Origin: Burkholderia savannae
Lineage (GTDB): Bacteria; Pseudomonadota; Gammaproteobacteria; Burkholderiales; Burkholderiaceae
Direction of reading: 5' to 3'
DNA length: 64,000 nt
Assembly (NCBI RefSeq): GCF_001524445.2
Contig: NZ_CP013418.1
Location: forward strand, 1,798,001-1,862,000
Both the position numbers and the translations under genes were made by a program. Below the pieces are notes generated by a model. The model did not search any database. It saw only the letters and a program-made list of their open reading frames with translations, and was not told the origin of the DNA. Each line of letters starts with the position of its first letter. Within the stretch, counting starts at the first letter, position 1. Of the stretch, positions 29,562-38,007 are shown piece after piece.

Positions 29562-30009
29562 TGCTTGATGCTTGATGCGCGGGGCGCGGGGCGCGGGGCG
29601 CGGCGAAGGCGCCTCGGCGCGAGAGGCCGATGTGCCGCGCCGCCGTGCGCGCCCGCGCATTTGCGTCGGCGCAGTCGCGATTTCATATCGCAAAGCCTGC
29701 AGGTGTGTTCATGCGCCTCTCGCATCGAGCATCGAGCATCGAGCATCGAGCATCGAGCATCGAGCATCGAGCATCGAGCATCGAGCATCGAGCTCCGGAC
29801 CCGGCTCCGAGTCCCGAGTTCCCGGTTCGGAAACCTGAACCCCGAGTTTCGCGCTCCGTGCTCCACGTCTCGACCATCAAGCCGCAAGTTCCGAATTCCG
29901 CGCTCCCAACCGAGCTCCCAACCGAGCCCCCCAAGCTCGCGGCATCGAGCCCCGGAAAACGAATCCCCCCAACCGCCGAATCCCCCGCCGCGCACGACTC
30001 GGCTCTCCG
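29562..30009. other. Intergenic between convergent genes, several heptamer arrays
   Basis: Right after the AGE-family stop come about three GATGCTT heptamers and three GGGGCGC heptamers (about 29553-29604), then the ten-unit ATCGAGC array, then loosely repetitive GAGTTCC/GAGTCCC sequence. No gene is seen. Confidence 0.75.
29724..29793. repeat. Heptamer array ATCGAGC x10
   Basis: Ten perfect head-to-tail copies of a 7-bp unit that contains the palindrome TCGA. Related to the TTCGAGC array at 39339. Confidence 0.95.
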
Positions 30010-30891
30010 CTAAAGCGTCGCCTGCCGCACGTACCGCACGAACGCGCGCACGGCAGGCGCCTTCTCGTGCTTCCGGTACGCGAGCGCGACTTCCGACGGA
30101 ATCGGCTTGCCCACGATCGGCCGATACGCGACGCCCGGCAGCGAGACGCAGCCGACGAGCGCCTGCGGCACGACCGCGACGAATCCGCTGACCGACACGT
30201 ACGCCAACACCGCGACAAGCGCGCCCGGCCGCGCAGCGACGATCGGCTCGAAACGCCCGCGGCGCGCGACTTCGAGCGTGCCAAGCGCCTGCTCGGGCAC
30301 GACGAAGCGCTCGCCCGCGAGCGCGGCCGGCCGGATCGATTCGCCCGCCGCGAGCGGCGAATGCGCGGGCAACGCCGCGACGAACACGTCGCGATGCACG
30401 GTGTGCGTCAGCACGCCGTCCGGCAACGGCAGCGGCGGACGCACGTACGCGACGTCGAGCGTGCCCGCGTCGAGTTGCGCGGCGACGGCGCCCATCGAGA
30501 CCTCCCGCACGTCCACGCTGATGCCCGCATGCGCGTCGCGAAACGCGCCGATCGTGCGTTGCAGCACGCCCGAGTACGCCGCCGACGACACGTACCCGAC
30601 CTCGATCCGCCCGATCTCGCCGCGCTCGGCGAGCGCCGCCAGCTCCCGGCCGCGCGCGAGATGCGCGAGCGCCGCCTCGGCCTGACCGACGTACACGGCG
30701 CCCGCCGCGCTCAGCGCGACCGAGCGCCGCGTGCGATGAAACAGCCGCACGCCGAGCAGCCGCTCCGCGTCCTGGATGAGCCGCGTCAGCGCGGGCGGCG
30801 CGATGTCGAGCTCGTCCGCCGCGCGGGCGAAGTGCAAATGCCGGGCGACGCAGAGAAATGCGCGGACGTGACGCAGTTCGAGGCGATCCAT
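30010..30891 (-). CDS. LysR-type transcriptional regulator
   Basis: A 293-aa regulator. The N-terminal winged helix-turn-helix is typical (LRHVRAFLCVARHLHFARA, then LDIAPPALTRLIQDAERLLG and FHRTRRSVALSAAG), followed by a LysR substrate-binding domain (IGRIEVGYVSSAAYSGVLQ). It is divergent from an MFS drug-efflux-type gene 68 bp away and probably controls it. A 7+7-bp palindrome directly abuts its start codon and overlaps its GGAG Shine-Dalgarno site, suggesting autoregulation. Confidence 0.92.
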   Translation of the reverse strand: MDRLELRHVRAFLCVARHLHFARAADELDIAPPALTRLIQDAERLLGVRLFHRTRRSVALSAAGAVYVGQAEAALAHLARGRELAALAERGEIGRIEVGYVSSAAYSGVLQRTIGAFRDAHAGISVDVREVSMGAVAAQLDAGTLDVAYVRPPLPLPDGVLTHTVHRDVFVAALPAHSPLAAGESIRPAALAGERFVVPEQALGTLEVARRGRFEPIVAARPGALVAVLAYVSVSGFVAVVPQALVGCVSLPGVAYRPIVGKPIPSEVALAYRKHEKAPAVRAFVRYVRQATL

Positions 30892-30913
30892 TTATTGCTC
30901 CATGATGCAATAA
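30892..30913. promoter_or_regulatory. LysR-type operator touching the lysR start codon
   Basis: TTATTGC-N8-GCAATAA, perfect 7-bp arms, adjacent to the LysR ATG and including its Shine-Dalgarno GGAG. A second half-site-like TGACGTGCAATAG lies at 30932-30944. LysR regulators commonly bind such dyads between themselves and a divergent target. Confidence 0.65.
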
Positions 30914-30959
30914 AGATGAATTTCTATATCAATGACGTGCAATAGGCGACCAGCCTAAC

Positions 30960-32645
30960 ATGCCGTTCCCCCTTCGCGTCACGGTGTCCGGCATGCACGA
31001 TTCGCCTTCTCGATCCGCTCCGATGGAGCCCATCCTTCATGTGCCGGGGTCGCCCGCCGCACCCACGCCCGCGATCACGCCCGCCCCCGCGCCCATTGCC
31101 GCGCCGGGCTCCGCCGCGCCCCCGCGCGCGCACCGCAGCACCGCCTGGCGCGCGCTCGCGACCGCCTCCGCGACCTGCTCGCTGATCGTGCTCGACACCA
31201 ACGTCGTCGCGGTGTCGCTGCCGTCGATCGCCCGCACGTTCCACGCGAGCTTCGCGGACATCGAATGGGTGGTGAGCGCGTACATGACCGCGTTCGCCGC
31301 GTGCCTGCTGCCGGCGGGCGGCCTCGCCGACCGCGCGGGCCGCAAGCGCGTGCTGCTCGCCGGGCTCGCGGTGTTCTTCGTCGCGTCGCTCGGCTGCGGG
31401 CTCGCGCCGTCGGCCGTGTTCCTCAACGTCGCGCGCGCGGTCAAGGGCGTCGGCGCCGCGATGGTGCTCACGTCGGCGCTCGCCGTGATCGCCAACCGCT
31501 TCCCCGACGGCCGCGACCGCGCGCGCGCATGGGCGATCTGGGGGATGTGCATGGGGATCGCGACGACGATCGCGCCGCTCGTCGGCGGCGCGATCGCGCA
31601 ATGGATCGGGTGGCGCTGGATCTTCCTGCTGAACCTGCCGGTGTGCATCGCGCTCGCCGTGGCGGTTCGCGCGACGATCGACGAATCGCGCGACCCGCAC
31701 GCGAAGCGCATCGACGTGCCGGGCAGCGTGCTGTTCGGCTCGGCGCTCGCGATCGGCATCTGGGCGCTGATCGACGCGCCGTCGCTCGGCTGGTCGGCGC
31801 CCGGCACGCTCGCGCGCTTCGCGGCGAGCGCGGCGCTCGTGGTGGCGTTCGTCGGCGTCGAGCGCTGGCAGCGGCGCCCGATGATCGACCTCGCGCTGTT
31901 CGGCGAACCGCGCTTCGTCGGCGCGCTGCTCGCGATGTTCGGCTACGCGGCGTGCGCGCAGGTGATGATGACGTTCCTGCCGCTCTATCTGCAGATCGGC
32001 TTCGGGATGTCCGCGATCGACGCGGGGCTCGGCATGCTGCCGTTCGCGCTCGCGATGGTCGTCGGGCCGTCGCTCGGCGCGGCGCTGTCGGCGCGCGCGC
32101 CGGCCGCGACCGTGCTCGGCTGCGGGCTCGCGCTGATCGGCATCGGGAATTTCGCGACCGCGGCGTTCGCGGGCGCGTCGCATTACGGCCTCGTCGCGCT
32201 CGGCATGCTGATCACCGGATGCGGCGCGGGCATCCTGAACGGCGACACGCAAAAGGCGATCATGGCGTGCGTGCCGCCGGAGCGGACCGGGATGGCGTCG
32301 GGCATCAGCACCACGACGCGCTTTTCCGCGATCGTGACGTCGGTCGGCGTGCTCGGCGCCGTGCTCGCCGCGCGGACCCACGCGGCGCTCGCCGAACGCG
32401 TCGCGCACACGCCGGACCTGCTCGGCGCGCTCGACGCGCGCTTCATGTCGAGCCTGCTCGCGGGCGACCTCGCGCAGGCGTTACGCAGCCTCTCGCCGCA
32501 TGCCGGCGCGGCGCTCGCGCGGATCGCGCCGTCCGGCTTCGCGAGCGGCTTTTCGGTCGCGCTGTGCGTGAGCGGCGCATTCGCGCTCGCGGCGGCCGTC
32601 GCGGTGCGGCTGCTCGTCGGCGCGACGCCGAAGCGGGCCGCGTGA
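30960..32645 (+). CDS. MFS multidrug efflux-type transporter (DHA2, 14 TM)
   Basis: A 561-aa transporter. After a Pro/Ala-rich cytoplasmic N-terminus comes the EmrB/QacA-type core: CSLIVLDTNVVAVSLPSIA (motif with V-L-D-x-N-x-V), WVVSAYMTAFAACLLPAGG, ADRAGRKRVLLAG, and the helix-5 motif GIATTIAPLVGGAI. About fourteen membrane segments are visible. Likely a proton-driven exporter of hydrophobic compounds; the substrate is unknown. The start is uncertain: ATGs at 30993 and 31023 are possible, none with a clear Shine-Dalgarno site. Likely regulated by the divergent LysR. Confidence 0.9.
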   Translation: MPFPLRVTVSGMHDSPSRSAPMEPILHVPGSPAAPTPAITPAPAPIAAPGSAAPPRAHRSTAWRALATASATCSLIVLDTNVVAVSLPSIARTFHASFADIEWVVSAYMTAFAACLLPAGGLADRAGRKRVLLAGLAVFFVASLGCGLAPSAVFLNVARAVKGVGAAMVLTSALAVIANRFPDGRDRARAWAIWGMCMGIATTIAPLVGGAIAQWIGWRWIFLLNLPVCIALAVAVRATIDESRDPHAKRIDVPGSVLFGSALAIGIWALIDAPSLGWSAPGTLARFAASAALVVAFVGVERWQRRPMIDLALFGEPRFVGALLAMFGYAACAQVMMTFLPLYLQIGFGMSAIDAGLGMLPFALAMVVGPSLGAALSARAPAATVLGCGLALIGIGNFATAAFAGASHYGLVALGMLITGCGAGILNGDTQKAIMACVPPERTGMASGISTTTRFSAIVTSVGVLGAVLAARTHAALAERVAHTPDLLGALDARFMSSLLAGDLAQALRSLSPHAGAALARIAPSGFASGFSVALCVSGAFALAAAVAVRLLVGATPKRAA

Positions 32646-32706
32646 ACGCGCCGCTGTCGCGGCCCGAGCGGAGCGACGGATGAGGCAAGGCCCGTGCCGC
32701 TCACGT

Positions 32707-32769
32707 GCCTCGCACCACGCACCACGCGCCTCGCACCACGCACCTCGCGCCTCGCACCTCGCGCCTCGC
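32707..32769. repeat. Heptamer array (GCCTCGC/ACCACGC/ACCTCGC) x9
   Basis: Nine 7-bp units of three related types between convergent MFS and chemoreceptor genes. Confidence 0.9.
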
Positions 32770-32786
32770 GCCCGGCTCGCTCGACG

Positions 32787-34400
32787 CTACGCGCCCGCGA
32801 GCCGCGGCTCGGCCGCATCGGCGCGCGTCGCGGCGCCGGCCGGCCGGCGTCCGCGCGCGTCGCCCAGCTCGAACACCGAAACCGACCGCTGCAACTGCTC
32901 GGTCTGCTCGTTCAGCGACCCGGCCGCCGCCGCGACTTCCTCGACAAGCGCCGCGTTCTGCTGCGTCAACTGCTCCATCTGCGTGACGGCCTGATTCACC
33001 TGCTCGATCCCCGCGCTCTGCTCGATCGATGCAGCCGTGATCTCGGTCATCGTCTGCACGACCCGCCCGATCGACGCCGACACCGAGCGCATCGCCTCGC
33101 CCGCCCGCTCGACGAGTTCGGAGCCGCCGTCGATCTGCGCGACCGATTCCTCGATCAGCGCCTTGATCTCCTTCGCCGACTGCGCGCTGCGCTGCGCGAG
33201 CGAGCGCACCTCGCCCGCGACCACTGCGAAGCCGCGCCCTTCCTCACCCGCGCGCGCCGCCTCGACGGCCGCGTTCAACGCGAGAATGTTGGTCTGGAAC
33301 GCGATGCCGTCGATCACCGCGATGATCTCGGCGATCCGGCCCGAGCTGTGCGCGATCGCGTGCATCTTGTCGATCACGTCGTCGACGATCGCGCCGCCGT
33401 TCTTCGTCGTCTGCAACGCATCGTCGGCGAGCGCGCTCGCCGCGCGCGCGCTGTCGCTGTTCTGCCGCACGGTTGCGGTCAGCTCCTCCATGCTCGCCGC
33501 CGTTTCCTCGAGCGACGCGGCCTGGCTCGACGTGCGCGCGGACAGATCCGCGTTGCCGCTCGCGATCTCGGCCGCGCCGAGGTGGATCGCGTTCGACGCG
33601 TTGCGCACGGTGCGCACGGTCCCCGCGACGCTCGCCTGCATGTCGGCGAGCCCGCGCAGCAGGCGCTCGATTTCATGGACGCCGTGCGGCGTCACCTTCT
33701 CGTCGAGACGGCCGCGCGCCATCTGGTCGAAGTGCACGCACGCCTGCGCGAGCGGCGCGACCACCGCGCGCCGCGCGACGACGTAGATCCCGGCGATGCA
33801 CGCGAGCATCAGCACGAGCAGCACCACGCCGACGGTCTCGAACCAGCGCATCCCGGTGTCGATCATGCCGAGCGCGTGCTGGCTCGTCCGGCCGCTGAAG
33901 TCCGAGAACGTGCGCAGTTCGCCGAGATAGGTGTCCTGGATCTCCTGCGTCGGCTGGTCGAAGAACGCCTGCATGTTGTTGGTTTCGAGGAACCGCACGA
34001 GATCGACGAGCGCCGCGTGGTACTTGCGGTAGCGGTCGGTGAGCGCCGCCGCGCGCTCGGTGTTCTCGGCGCTGATCGTCGGCGCGGCGGTGAAGTCGGC
34101 GAACGCGCGATCGGCGAGCGTGAGCTGGTCGCGCACGTGCTGGAGCGTCTCGGTGGGCATCGGATCGCCCTTCACCATCCGCGTGCTGGCGCGGGACAGG
34201 TTGGTGCGGGCGTCGAGCATGTGCTGGGTCGCGACGGTCGCGGCATCGACCTGCTTGATCGCGACGTTGGACAAATCGTCGACGTTGCTGCGCGACGCGG
34301 ACAGCGACCAGAAGCCGAGCCCCTCGACCGCGATCAGAAACAGGCAGAACACGACGAGCACGCCGAGCAGCCCGGATGCGAGCTTGATTTTGCTGAACAT
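32787..34400 (-). CDS. Methyl-accepting chemotaxis protein (Tar-like ligand-binding domain)
   Basis: A 537-aa transmembrane chemoreceptor. Layout: helix 1 ([20 protein letters not shown], about residues 11-30), a periplasmic four-helix-type ligand domain (31-190), helix 2 ([19 protein letters not shown]), a HAMP segment ([19 protein letters not shown]), and the signalling domain with the strictly conserved hairpin tip [19 protein letters not shown]. It signals through CheW/CheA. There is no CheB/CheR-binding NWETF pentapeptide at the C-terminus. The ligand is unknown. It lies 169 bp downstream of the GDL maturase gene on the same strand; a functional link is not implied. Confidence 0.93.
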   Translation of the reverse strand: MFSKIKLASGLLGVLVVFCLFLIAVEGLGFWSLSASRSNVDDLSNVAIKQVDAATVATQHMLDARTNLSRASTRMVKGDPMPTETLQHVRDQLTLADRAFADFTAAPTISAENTERAAALTDRYRKYHAALVDLVRFLETNNMQAFFDQPTQEIQDTYLGELRTFSDFSGRTSQHALGMIDTGMRWFETVGVVLLVLMLACIAGIYVVARRAVVAPLAQACVHFDQMARGRLDEKVTPHGVHEIERLLRGLADMQASVAGTVRTVRNASNAIHLGAAEIASGNADLSARTSSQAASLEETAASMEELTATVRQNSDSARAASALADDALQTTKNGGAIVDDVIDKMHAIAHSSGRIAEIIAVIDGIAFQTNILALNAAVEAARAGEEGRGFAVVAGEVRSLAQRSAQSAKEIKALIEESVAQIDGGSELVERAGEAMRSVSASIGRVVQTMTEITAASIEQSAGIEQVNQAVTQMEQLTQQNAALVEEVAAAAGSLNEQTEQLQRSVSVFELGDARGRRPAGAATRADAAEPRLAGA

Positions 34401-34569
34401 GAATTTCCGTTAGAGCCAAGAAGAGATACTGCCTTGGCTTTAGCGGCATTTCGGCGGCGGACTTGAGCGATCACGCATGCGGCGTAGGGACTCTTCGATC
34501 GCTCGAGGCCCGCCGGACAAGCCGAGCGAGCCGAACGAGGCGCGGGCGAGCCCGCCCGCGCGGGCCGCC

Positions 34570-36033
34570 CTACGTCGACGCCGGCAGGCCCAGCAGGCGC
34601 TCCAGATCCTGCATCAGCGCGTGCCGGCGCTGCGTCTCCTGCTCGTAGGCTCGCGCGGCCGCTTCGATGTCGCTGCCGCAATGCGGGCAGGTGCGCTCGC
34701 TCGGGTACACGTAGCCGTCGCAGTTGCGGCACAGCTTCAGCCTCGGCGGCACGCGCCCGACGTCCGGCGAGCGCTTGCCCCTGTTCTTCCACGCGAGCTC
34801 GATCACCTGCCCCGAGCGGACGATGCTCGACACTGGCTCGCCGTCTTCGATGCGCTCGGTCACGAGATCGAAGCGGCCCACCGCGAACGACGCCGGGCCC
34901 GCGTCCTGCACCTTCGCGATCCGCTCGCGCAGGCCCTGTTTCCGCAGCTCGAGCACGCGATAGTGGCAGTACGGATTGTTGCCCGGCTTGCCGAGCAGCG
35001 AATGCGACGTCCACGTGCATCCGCCGCGGCACACGTCCGCGTAATAGCAACTGCGGCAAAAGCCCCACAGATCGTCGACCGAGCGCAACCGGCCGAAATG
35101 GATGCCTTCGCTCGTGCGCCAGATGTCCTCGAGCGACAGGTCGCGCACGTTGCCGCCCGAGAAGCCGACCGTCGCGAGCGACGGGCATCCCTTCACGGTG
35201 CCGTCCGCTTCGAGCGCGATCACGGTCTGGCCGGCCGCGCAGCCGCTCCAGTGCACGCGCTCGTCGCCGAAGCCGCGCCACAGATGCTCGTAGGGGCCGT
35301 AATAGCCGATGTTGTTGCCGACGTTCATCAGCAGGCCCCGGCTCAGGCCGTCCGTATACAGCTTCGCGAGGAGCGGCATCAGTTCGGCCAGCCGGTACGG
35401 CTGCAGCAGCAGTTCGTCGTTGTCGACCGCGTTGCCCATCGCGACCGTCAACTGAATCTGCCAGTGCGTCGCGCCGAGCTCGATGATCGTGTCCATCAGC
35501 GCGGGCAGGTCCGCCATCGTCTGCGCGCCGATCTGCGTGTTGACGCTCACCGCGAGGCCCGCGTCGCGCGCGCGGCGCAGCGTGTCGACGGCGCGATCGA
35601 ACGCGCCCGGCACGTTGCGCACCTTGTCGTGCAGCGGCGCGAGCCCGTCGAGCGACACGCCCACGCCGTTCAGGCCGGCCTCGACCGCTTGCGCGAGGCG
35701 CTTCGGCGTCAGGTTGCGGCCGCCCGTCTGGATCGCGCAATACATGCCGTGCGAGCGGATCGCGCGGATCAGCTGCGTCCAGTCCTTGCGCAGATACGCC
35801 TCGCCGCCGATCATCGACACCTCGCGCGTGCCGAGCCGCGCGAGCGCGTCGATCACCTCGAGGCATTCGGCGGTGCTCAGCTCGTTCGTCCGCCGGCGGC
35901 CGGCCCGCGAGCCGCAGTGCAGGCATTTGAGATCGCAGGCGAGCGTGATTTCCCAAACGGCATGAACCGGGACGAAGCGTTGATAGTCGCGGTCGACCAG
36001 GTAGCGGGCCGGGCGCGCGTCCAGTGTGCTCAT
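34570..36033 (-). CDS. Radical SAM/SPASM maturase associated with GDL-motif proteins
   Basis: A 487-aa enzyme. The radical SAM cluster motif is C33-x3-C37-x2-C40 in LACDLKCLHC, followed by the GGE-type MIGGEAYLRKDW. The SPASM region carries GCAAGQTVIALEADGTVKGC and the cysteine array CRSCYYADVCRGGC for auxiliary iron-sulfur clusters, as in peptide-modifying enzymes such as anSME and PqqE. The C-terminus adds a zinc-ribbon-like CRNC...CPHC module and a helix (about 425-487). It directly follows three genes for DUF1842/DUF1843 proteins with a shared GDL tail, its presumed substrates. The start is chosen by AGGAG upstream and the position of the cluster motif. The chemistry performed is unknown. 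Confidence 0.9.
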   Translation of the reverse strand: MSTLDARPARYLVDRDYQRFVPVHAVWEITLACDLKCLHCGSRAGRRRTNELSTAECLEVIDALARLGTREVSMIGGEAYLRKDWTQLIRAIRSHGMYCAIQTGGRNLTPKRLAQAVEAGLNGVGVSLDGLAPLHDKVRNVPGAFDRAVDTLRRARDAGLAVSVNTQIGAQTMADLPALMDTIIELGATHWQIQLTVAMGNAVDNDELLLQPYRLAELMPLLAKLYTDGLSRGLLMNVGNNIGYYGPYEHLWRGFGDERVHWSGCAAGQTVIALEADGTVKGCPSLATVGFSGGNVRDLSLEDIWRTSEGIHFGRLRSVDDLWGFCRSCYYADVCRGGCTWTSHSLLGKPGNNPYCHYRVLELRKQGLRERIAKVQDAGPASFAVGRFDLVTERIEDGEPVSSIVRSGQVIELAWKNRGKRSPDVGRVPPRLKLCRNCDGYVYPSERTCPHCGSDIEAAARAYEQETQRRHALMQDLERLLGLPAST

Positions 36034-36111
36034 GTCGATGTCTCCTCGTGGGGCAGTGGCCGCCGCACGCGCGGAACACCCCCGCGCGTGCGGCAAGTCG
36101 CGCGGCCGCGC

Positions 36112-36702
36112 TCAGCGGCGCGCTTCCAGGCGCGAGATTTCCGCTTCGAGCTTGTCGAGCTCGGCGGCGATCGCGTCGTGGTCGGCGAGTTGCTGCTCCG
36201 CCTGCTGCGCGAGCCCCTTCATCCGGCTCAGATCGCCGGACGCCCGCGCTTCCTGCAGGCTGACTCCGTACAGCACGCCCACGTGCTCGTGCGGCGGATC
36301 GAGCGGGATCAGCGAGTTGTCTTTCGACACGATCGCGTGCTCGATCGAATGCCAGCGCCCTTCGTGCAGGTAGCGATAATTCGCCGTACCCGACTGCCAG
36401 TCCTCGGTCAGCAAGCCGTTGAACTCCAGAATCACCACCTGCGGCGCGACCGGACCGCTCGGGCTGCCCGTGACGCTCAGCGCGATCATCGGCGGCGACA
36501 GCGGGTCGATCCTCATCAGATGGAACTGCCCGGTGACGCGCGCGCGGAAATGCAGCGGCGGATAGATCGGCTGGGTGATGCGTGCGAAGCCCGAGACGAT
36601 CTTCTCGACTTCGTTGACGAGCAGATACAACCAGAGGACCGGCGCGCCGAGATTGGGCGTCGCGACGCGAAGTTGGACGGGAAACAGACCGGTAGTAGCC
36701 AT
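36112..36702 (-). CDS. DUF1842 protein with DUF1843-type GDL tail (A)
   Basis: A 196-aa protein. Residues 1 to about 135 form the DUF1842 beta-rich domain (GLFPVQLRVATPNLGAPVL, then ITQPIYPPLHFRARVTGQF and ANYRYLHEGRWHSIEHAIV). The last 52 residues, from YGV at 145, form a helical DUF1843-type tail with GDL at 156-158 and end in EISRLEARR. The tail aligns without gaps with those of the next two genes. GGAG twelve bases before the ATG is the Shine-Dalgarno site. It is last of the three tail genes and lies 78 bp ahead of the maturase gene, so it is a likely substrate. The function of the fold is unknown. Confidence 0.85.
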   Translation of the reverse strand: MATTGLFPVQLRVATPNLGAPVLWLYLLVNEVEKIVSGFARITQPIYPPLHFRARVTGQFHLMRIDPLSPPMIALSVTGSPSGPVAPQVVILEFNGLLTEDWQSGTANYRYLHEGRWHSIEHAIVSKDNSLIPLDPPHEHVGVLYGVSLQEARASGDLSRMKGLAQQAEQQLADHDAIAAELDKLEAEISRLEARR

Positions 36703-36754
36703 GACGTTAGCTCCACGAAGATGTACGAACGATGTCGATGCGAGCCCGCGCCGC

Positions 36755-37393
36755 TCACTGCCGGCTTTCGAGCTTGGCGATTTCCGCCTTCAGCGCGCCG
36801 AGCGCGGACGCGATGTCGTCGCGGCTTTCCAGCTGCTGGCGCGCGTAGGCGGCGAGCGTCTTCATGTGCGCGAGATCGCCGGACGCGGCCGCATACTGGA
36901 TCGTCACCCCGTACAGCGGCACCGGCCCGTAAGGGGTGCGCGACGATTCGCGAATGACCGGGCCGGGCTCGAGCGGCACGACTTCCGGATCGGCCTTGAC
37001 CGGTACGTTCTCGACTTCGTGCCAGGTGCCGTTCGAGTAATAGCGATACGACGCGACGCCCGTCTTGCCGTCGCCCTTGAGCAGCAGCTCGCCGAAGAAC
37101 GTGATCATCGAATTCGAGTGCGGCCCGCCCTGGTTGCCCTGCAGCGAGATCTGCACGATCGCGCCGCGGCCGTCGCGACGCGGCGGCGGGCCGAGCCGGA
37201 ACACGTAGGTGCCCCAGACGTCCGCGCGGAAGTTGAGCGGCGGATTCACGGCCTGCGAGATCGTCGCGGTGCCGACGACGCTATGGTCGACCGTGTCGAC
37301 CACCAGATTGAGCACGAGCTGCGGCGCGCCGGGCAGCCCGGTGCCGACGATGTAGCGAACCGGAAACAAACCGACACGAAGATCTTCGGACAT
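36755..37393 (-). CDS. DUF1842 protein with DUF1843-type GDL tail (B)
   Basis: A 212-aa paralogue of the adjacent DUF1842 protein. Matching N-terminal features: VGLFPVRYIVGTGLPGAPQ, ATISQAVNPPLNFRADVWG, and ASYRYYSNGTWHEVENVPV. The tail begins YGV at 161 with GDL at 172-174 and closes EIAKLESRQ; its length from YGV to the end is again 52 residues. An AAGGAGG six bases before the ATG gives strong translation initiation. Spacing to the following paralogue is 52 bp, consistent with one transcript. No signal peptide is present, so it is cytoplasmic or exported by other means. Confidence 0.85.
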   Translation of the reverse strand: MSEDLRVGLFPVRYIVGTGLPGAPQLVLNLVVDTVDHSVVGTATISQAVNPPLNFRADVWGTYVFRLGPPPRRDGRGAIVQISLQGNQGGPHSNSMITFFGELLLKGDGKTGVASYRYYSNGTWHEVENVPVKADPEVVPLEPGPVIRESSRTPYGPVPLYGVTIQYAAASGDLAHMKTLAAYARQQLESRDDIASALGALKAEIAKLESRQ

Positions 37394-37483
37394 GTGAGCC
37401 TCCTTGATGCGGGTGGTTGAACGACGACGAAACACTGAAACGCCGCCGCGGCGAAACGGCGCGCCGAAGCGGCGCTCTCGCGG

Positions 37484-37675
37484 CTACTTCCGTTGTTCGA
37501 GCTTGGCGATTTCGATCTCGAGCAGCTCGAGCGCCGTGGCCAGGTTGCCCTGTTCGCTCAGCAGCGTCTGTGCCTGCTTGCGCAGCGACTTCATCTGCGT
37601 GAGATCGCCGCCGGCGATCGCCTGATGGATCGCCACGCCATACGGCGTGATCGGATGACCGTGTGCTTGACTCAT
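37484..37675 (-). CDS. DUF1843 peptide (GDL motif)
   Basis: A 63-aa peptide consisting of an 11-residue leader (MSQAHGHPITP) and the 52-residue GDL tail: YGVAIHQAIAGGDLTQMKSL (GDL at 23-25), then an amphipathic helix and EIAKLEQRK. It is the stand-alone form of the tail found at the end of the two DUF1842 proteins, so it is the simplest candidate precursor peptide for the radical SAM maturase. GAGG eight bases upstream supports the ATG. Its start codon overlaps the stop of a possible upstream small frame (ATGA). Confidence 0.85.
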   Translation of the reverse strand: MSQAHGHPITPYGVAIHQAIAGGDLTQMKSLRKQAQTLLSEQGNLATALELLEIEIAKLEQRK

Positions 37676-37854
37676 GATTTCCTCGTTGAAAATGACGATG
37701 GCCGACAGCCCCGTGCCCTCTCCTGCAACCGGCGATATGCGTCTGGCTGTCGTGGTTCTGCAGGATCGGGAGTTTCGTCGATGAATGACGCGTTTCTCGC
37801 CATGCGGCGACACGGCGTCCCGCGCCGTGCCGCTTGCCGCCCGTGATTTGCCAT
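37672..37854 (-). CDS. Possible 60-aa leader protein of the GDL operon
   Basis: An open frame with a good Shine-Dalgarno site (AGAAGGA, six bases before ATG) whose TGA overlaps the DUF1843 ATG as ATGA, the classic arrangement for translational coupling. The product is basic (MANHGRQAARRGTPCRRMAR, then FIDETPDPAEPRQPDAYRR) and matches no family I know. Amino-acid content is also compatible with a chance frame in GC-rich DNA, so this is tentative. Confidence 0.35.
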   Translation of the reverse strand: MANHGRQAARRGTPCRRMARNASFIDETPDPAEPRQPDAYRRLQERARGCRPSSFSTRKS

Positions 37855-37991
37855 TACTTGTCCTTCTGAACAGGCGCGTCGTTGTTCTGCGGCGGTAACG
37901 CGGTTGTCTCCGTACGCCCGTCAGGCGGGACGCTTGCGCGTCGTCGGCGGGTCTGCGTACTAAGGTTAGGTCGCCTGCGCGCTTTCGCTAT

Positions 37992-38007
37992 CTACCAAAA
38001 CTGGTAG
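37992..38007 (-). promoter_or_regulatory. Lux-box-like palindrome upstream of GDL operon
   Basis: CTACCA-AAAC-TGGTAG, perfect 6-bp arms with CT...AG ends as in LuxR-family boxes. If centred at -42.5 for the minus strand, the transcription start would fall near 37957, with a poor -10 (TTAGTA-like) at the right place. The assignment to a LuxR-type regulator is inference. Confidence 0.5.

Noticed and set aside
29724..29793. Short direct repeats considered as CRISPR
   Set aside because: Units are 7 bp and contiguous, with no spacers and no cas genes.
32787..34400. Chemoreceptor considered part of the GDL operon
   Set aside because: Same strand but a 169-bp gap and no functional tie; a second unlinked chemoreceptor of the same type occurs at 48480-50090.
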